Assembly: GCA_903837495.1 (NCBI GenBank)
Contig: CAILUT010000031.1
Coordinates: 85,771-149,770, forward strand
Origin: an uncultured Flavobacteriales bacterium
Lineage (GTDB): Bacteria; Bacteroidota; Bacteroidia; CAIKAF01
Direction: 5' to 3'
DNA length: 64,000 bases
The translations under genes were made by a program, and so were the position numbers. Each line of letters begins with the position of its first letter. Position 1 is the first letter of the stretch. The notes beneath the pieces are model-generated. The model was not told the origin of the DNA. It worked only from the letters and a program-made list of their open reading frames with translations, and searched no databases. Shown piece after piece: positions 60,647 to 64,000 of this stretch.

Positions 60647-63600
60647 ATGAAGAAATCTTTTACTCAATTAAAAAGGGGTGCCATGATGCTCCTTTTAGGT
60701 TTTGGCCTGATTGGCAGTTTGTCTGCTCAGTGTCCTACTCCCGCCGCCTTGAGTTCTGCGGCAACCTGCGGGCAGAGCGCTACGCTCACGGCTTCTGGTT
60801 CTACCGGTTTGTACCGTTGGTACAGCCAGCCCAGCGGCGGTTCTGTGCTTGGAACGGGCGGTTCGTACACCACTCCCGCCATGTTCGCACAAGGAACTTA
60901 TTATGTTGAAGCAGTAAACAGCTACAACAACCCCAACTGCATTAGCCCTCGGGCCGCTTTGGTGGTTACGGTGAATCCCTTGGCCATGCCAACGGGTACT
61001 GGAGCTACTGTAACGTGCGGCGGCGCGGCAACCCTAACCGCTTCGGGCTCTACCGGTTTGTTTCGTTGGTTTGCTGCTCCCACAGGCGGTTCTGTGTTGG
61101 GCACGGGAGCAAGTTTTACTCCGCCCAGCACCCTACAAACAACAACCTATTATGTTGAGGCGACCAACAACTTGAACCCCTCGGCCTCGGTTGCCTTTAA
61201 CTATACCGGCGGTCAGCAAAACTGGACAGTTCCAGCAGGTGTATTTAGCCTACAAGTAAACATGGAAGGTGCCGAAGGCAGCCGGAATACGAACTACAAC
61301 AACCGCGGAGGATTTGGCGGTCGTGTGGTTGCCAATTTAGCGGTTACGCCCGGTCAAACCTTGGCCATTTTTGTTGGCGGCTGGCCTGGCGATGCCCAGA
61401 GCAGCGGCGGTTACAACGGCGGCGGAAACCAATTCTGGGGCACTTCTTGGGCTTGCTCAGGCGGTGGCGGCACCGACATTCGCATTGGCGGCACCAGCGT
61501 GAACAACCGGGTGCTTGTTGCCGGTGGCGGCGGCGGCGGCGGATTTAACTGCGGAACCGACGGTTCACGCGGAGGAGAAGGCGGTGGCACTACCGGCGAA
61601 GACGGTTTGTATTGCAGCAGCACAGGAAATACCAGCTTTACTGGTCGCGGTGGCTCGCCCACTTCAGGCGGTGCTGCCGGTGGCAACTGGTGCTGCCCTC
61701 AGGCCGGTTCTGCCGGACAGGGCGGACAAGGCGATTACCGCGGCGGCGCAGGCGGTGGCGGTTGGTTTGGCGGTGGCGGTTCCAGCTATGGCGGTGGTGC
61801 CGGCGGTTCCAACTATGCCGACCCCAACCTGTGTACCGGCATTGCACATTCCCGCGGCACCCGCCAAGGACATGGCCTTGTTACCATTAACTATACATCT
61901 CCTTTCTGTACCAGCACTCGGGTTCCTGTTAACCTAACCGTTAACCCCCTGTCTGCTCCTACAGCCAATCCCATCAGCGCTACCTGCGGAAGCAACATTA
62001 CAGCATCTGCTTCAGGTTCTACCGGTTGGTACCATTGGTTTGCTGCCCCTACCGGCGGTTCACCTTTGTCAACCCAGTCCAACTACGCTATGTCGTTTGT
62101 AACTCAAACCGACACAATTTATGTTGAAGCGGTTTCTGACCCCAACCCATCGGGCACTCAAACGTTCAACTACACGGGTAGCCTTCAAACCTGGACGGTT
62201 CCTGCTGGTGTGTTTTCGCTCGCATTTGATGTGCGCGGTGCCCAAGGCGGAACAAACGTTTGGAACGACGGCGGTAAGGGCGGTAAAGTAACCGGAACCT
62301 TGGCTGTTACTCCAGGTCAAACTTTAAATATTTACGTAGGAAACCAGCCCGGCACGGGCGGATGCTGCACCGGCATTACTGGCCCTGGCGGTTGGAACGG
62401 CGGCGGCAATGGCTATGCCTACTACAACGGCGACCAAGCCCGCGGTGGCGGCGGAGCCTCTGACATTCGCATTGGCGGCACCAACCTGAACAACCGGGTT
62501 GTTGTAGCTGGCGGCGGCGGCGGTGCCGGCGGTAATGCTTGCAACTCAAACAACGAACGCGGTGGCGATGGCGGTGGCAGCGGAAACGCTCAAGCCGGAT
62601 TTTATTGCGGGGGCAACTCTACCTGCTACGTAGGTGGAGGTGGAACCCAAACTGCTGGTGGAGGTGGTGCTCAGTGTTGGTCTGCTCAAGCAGGTCAATC
62701 AGGAGTAGGCGGCAATGCCTGGGTTGGATGTTGCGGTTACCCAAGTGGCGGCGGCGGCGGTGGTTGGTTTGGCGGCGGTGGCGGCGCTTATTTCGGCGGC
62801 GGTGGCGGCGGTTCCAGCTATGCGAACCCCAACTCAACCAGCAACGTAAGCCATACTCAAGGCAACCAAAACGGAAATGGACAAATCGTTGTCAGTTTTG
62901 TGAAATCGTATTGCTCCAGCACCCGCGTGCCTGTGGCCATTAACGTAGCTCCTTTGGCGGCTCCTGTTACTCAAGGCGACTCTGTAACCTGCGGTACTCC
63001 CGTTACTTTAACAGCAACCAGCAACAACTCGGTTTCTTGGTTTGATGCTCCTACCGGTGGCAACCTAATCGCCATTGGCCCCAGCATCTCTTTGCCCCCA
63101 ATCTTAGGTTCTGATACCTTGTTTGCCGGTTCAGAATTGACCAGCAACCTAAGCGGAACACAAACCTTTAACTTTACAGGAGCTGCCCAAGCCTATACGG
63201 TTCCTGCCAACGTAACCTCAATTACAGTAGATGTATTGGGAGCACAAGGCGGCGGCTCACTTCCTAGCCCAGGCAACAACCCTGGTGGATTGGGCGGTCG
63301 GGTTCAAACAACCTTAAGCGTTACTCCCGGTGAGGTTCTTGCTGTGAACGTAGGTGGAACAACCGCCACCAACACAGGCGGTTGGAATGGCGGCGGCAAC
63401 GGCAACTCAAACGGTGCTGGCGGCGGCGGCGGTTCTGATATCCGCAGCGGAGGTACTGGTTTGGCCAACCGCGTTGTTACCGCTGGTGGCGGTGGTGGCG
63501 GCGGCTGGAACTGCGGTTCTGGTATGAACGGCGGCCACGGCGGTGGCTCTGCCAATGCTGAAAATGGATTTACCTGCGGCAGCAACAACTTTGGTAGCTG

Positions 63601-64000
63601 CACAGTAGGTGGTGGCGCTTCGCCCACCGCCGGAGGTCAACAACCCGGTTGCGGCTGCGGAACAGCAGGTGTTTCTGGTGTGGGCGGACAAGGTGGTACT
63701 TGCGGCCAGTCTGGCGGCGGCGGCGGCGGCGGTCAGTTTGGCGGCGGCGGTGGTTATTACGGCGGTGGCGGTGGTGGTTCTAGCTTTGCTAGCCCAACCC
63801 GCACATCTTCAACCACACACACCCAAGGGTTCCGGTCCGGAAACGGTCAGATTGTGATTTCATACAACGTAACCCTCGTTTGCGCAAGCCCAAGGGTTCC
63901 TGCGGTTATTTGGTTGGATTCACTTCCAGCTCCTATCGCCAGCGGCGATACCGCCTTCTGCGGAAGCGGTTCGGCTAGCCTTTCGGTTACCGGCCCCAAC
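60647..64000 (+). CDS. Large exported protein of Ig-like and glycine-rich modules (cut by window end)
   Basis: At least 1118 residues, open to the window end. Signal peptide MMLLLGFGLIGSLSAQ. Then Ig-like repeats of about 85 residues (ATLTASGSTGLFRWF, GGSVLGTG, TYYVEA) alternate with three glycine-rich modules of about 240 residues (61196-61901, 62165-62917, 63167-63878). Each glycine-rich module opens with F-N-[YF]-T-G, W-T-V-P-A-G-V, then L-x-V-T-P-G-[QE]-x-L, a GGWNGGGN-type run, SDIRIGGT, and NRVVVAGGGGG, and closes with GQIVISY. Scattered Cys pairs suggest disulfides. The modules resemble the glycine-rich domain of ALK/LTK-type receptors and bacterial Gly-rich adhesins in pattern. Probably T9SS-exported; the C terminus is outside the window. 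Confidence 0.9.
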   Translation, partial: MKKSFTQLKRGAMMLLLGFGLIGSLSAQCPTPAALSSAATCGQSATLTASGSTGLYRWYSQPSGGSVLGTGGSYTTPAMFAQGTYYVEAVNSYNNPNCISPRAALVVTVNPLAMPTGTGATVTCGGAATLTASGSTGLFRWFAAPTGGSVLGTGASFTPPSTLQTTTYYVEATNNLNPSASVAFNYTGGQQNWTVPAGVFSLQVNMEGAEGSRNTNYNNRGGFGGRVVANLAVTPGQTLAIFVGGWPGDAQSSGGYNGGGNQFWGTSWACSGGGGTDIRIGGTSVNNRVLVAGGGGGGGFNCGTDGSRGGEGGGTTGEDGLYCSSTGNTSFTGRGGSPTSGGAAGGNWCCPQAGSAGQGGQGDYRGGAGGGGWFGGGGSSYGGGAGGSNYADPNLCTGIAHSRGTRQGHGLVTINYTSPFCTSTRVPVNLTVNPLSAPTANPISATCGSNITASASGSTGWYHWFAAPTGGSPLSTQSNYAMSFVTQTDTIYVEAVSDPNPSGTQTFNYTGSLQTWTVPAGVFSLAFDVRGAQGGTNVWNDGGKGGKVTGTLAVTPGQTLNIYVGNQPGTGGCCTGITGPGGWNGGGNGYAYYNGDQARGGGGASDIRIGGTNLNNRVVVAGGGGGAGGNACNSNNERGGDGGGSGNAQAGFYCGGNSTCYVGGGGTQTAGGGGAQCWSAQAGQSGVGGNAWVGCCGYPSGGGGGGWFGGGGGAYFGGGGGGSSYANPNSTSNVSHTQGNQNGNGQIVVSFVKSYCSSTRVPVAINVAPLAAPVTQGDSVTCGTPVTLTATSNNSVSWFDAPTGGNLIAIGPSISLPPILGSDTLFAGSELTSNLSGTQTFNFTGAAQAYTVPANVTSITVDVLGAQGGGSLPSPGNNPGGLGGRVQTTLSVTPGEVLAVNVGGTTATNTGGWNGGGNGNSNGAGGGGGSDIRSGGTGLANRVVTAGGGGGGGWNCGSGMNGGHGGGSANAENGFTCGSNNFGSCTVGGGASPTAGGQQPGCGCGTAGVSGVGGQGGTCGQSGGGGGGGQFGGGGGYYGGGGGGSSFASPTRTSSTTHTQGFRSGNGQIVISYNVTLVCASPRVPAVIWLDSLPAPIASGDTAFCGSGSASLSVTGPN
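61196..61901 (+). repeat. Glycine-rich module 1 (coding repeat)
   Basis: First of three related coding modules of about 235-250 residues: FNYTGGQQNWTVPAG at the start, GGGGTDIRIGGT in the middle, and GHGLVTINYT at the end. The DNA is strongly GGC/GGT-rich. Confidence 0.85.
62165..62917 (+). repeat. Glycine-rich module 2 (coding repeat)
   Basis: Starts FNYTGSLQTWTVPAG, contains GGGGASDIRIGGTNLNNRVV and ends GNGQIVVSFV. It has more Cys (CCTGITGPGG, WVGCCGYPSG) than the first module. Confidence 0.85.
63167..63878 (+). repeat. Glycine-rich module 3 (coding repeat)
   Basis: Starts FNFTGAAQAYTVPAN, contains GGGGGSDIRSGGTGLANRVV and ends GNGQIVISYN. Followed by another Ig-like segment cut by the window end. 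Confidence 0.85.

Noticed and set aside
61411..63691. ORFs antisense or in shifted frame to the glycine-rich protein
   Set aside because: They are low-complexity shadows of GGC/GGT repeats; the plus-strand frame from 60647 is continuous and has a signal peptide.
1..64000. tRNA, rRNA, insertion sequence, phage or defence genes
   Set aside because: I looked for cloverleaf-like stretches with a T-loop, transposase or integrase motifs and defence domains and found none I could support.

Overview
The window reads as chromosomal DNA of a free-living, aerobic member of the Bacteroidota. The signs are a full alternative complex III (Act) operon joined to an aa3-type cytochrome c oxidase, a type IX secretion type B (gliding motility-associated) C-terminal domain, gene starts without Shine-Dalgarno sites, and several upstream TAnnTTTG boxes, the Bacteroidota -7 promoter element. 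I cannot name a genus.

Layout. (1) 1-23618 is a surface-polysaccharide cluster. It holds about eight glycosyltransferase genes, SAM methyltransferases, a flippase-like membrane protein, a PIG-L deacetylase, GDP-fucose synthesis (ManC, Gmd, Fcl), an asparagine synthetase, and an amidino-sugar cassette (HisH-like, HisF-like, WbpG/WbuX-like). From 8128 to 17776 the genes are packed with ATGA/TGATG overlaps or gaps of a few bases. In this stretch the HisH-like amidotransferase sits inside one polypeptide between two related glycosyltransferases, and another gene encodes two tandem glycosyltransferases. (2) 23602-29601 is mixed: an SprT-like metalloprotease, an acyltransferase broken by two T-tract frameshifts, a helix-hairpin-helix protein, an acyl-CoA dehydrogenase, an M23/LysM peptidase and a methyltransferase. 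(3) 30052-41729 is actABCDEF-coxBA, which passes electrons from quinol to oxygen and ends at a clear terminator. (4) 42141-46864 is a run of five uncharacterised exported proteins. (5) 46981-53233, on the minus strand, carries two TPM-domain proteins, LemA, a large lipoprotein, a sigma-54 activator and MiaB. (6) 53551-59960 carries a T9SS-sorted protein, FolC, a degenerate nuclease-like protein, a RidA-family protein and an outer-membrane protein. (7) 60647 to the window end is a large partial exported protein of alternating Ig-like and glycine-rich modules.

The most striking non-coding feature is a family of seven intergenic elements of about 140 nt, in both orientations (2255, 24277, 29624, 41782, 48884, 59991, 60191). 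Each folds into one long hairpin. The stem sequences differ from copy to copy but stay paired. The apex is constant: RGC-GAC-tetraloop-GGA-GCY, with the tetraloop swapped among CUUG, UUUA and GCGA. The base is also constant (GGGATTGA opposite GAAAGCCC). This pattern points to selection on RNA or hairpin structure, and I do not recognise the family. A separate palindrome array lies at 53298-53486.

No tRNA, rRNA, CRISPR array, transposase or phage gene was recognised.
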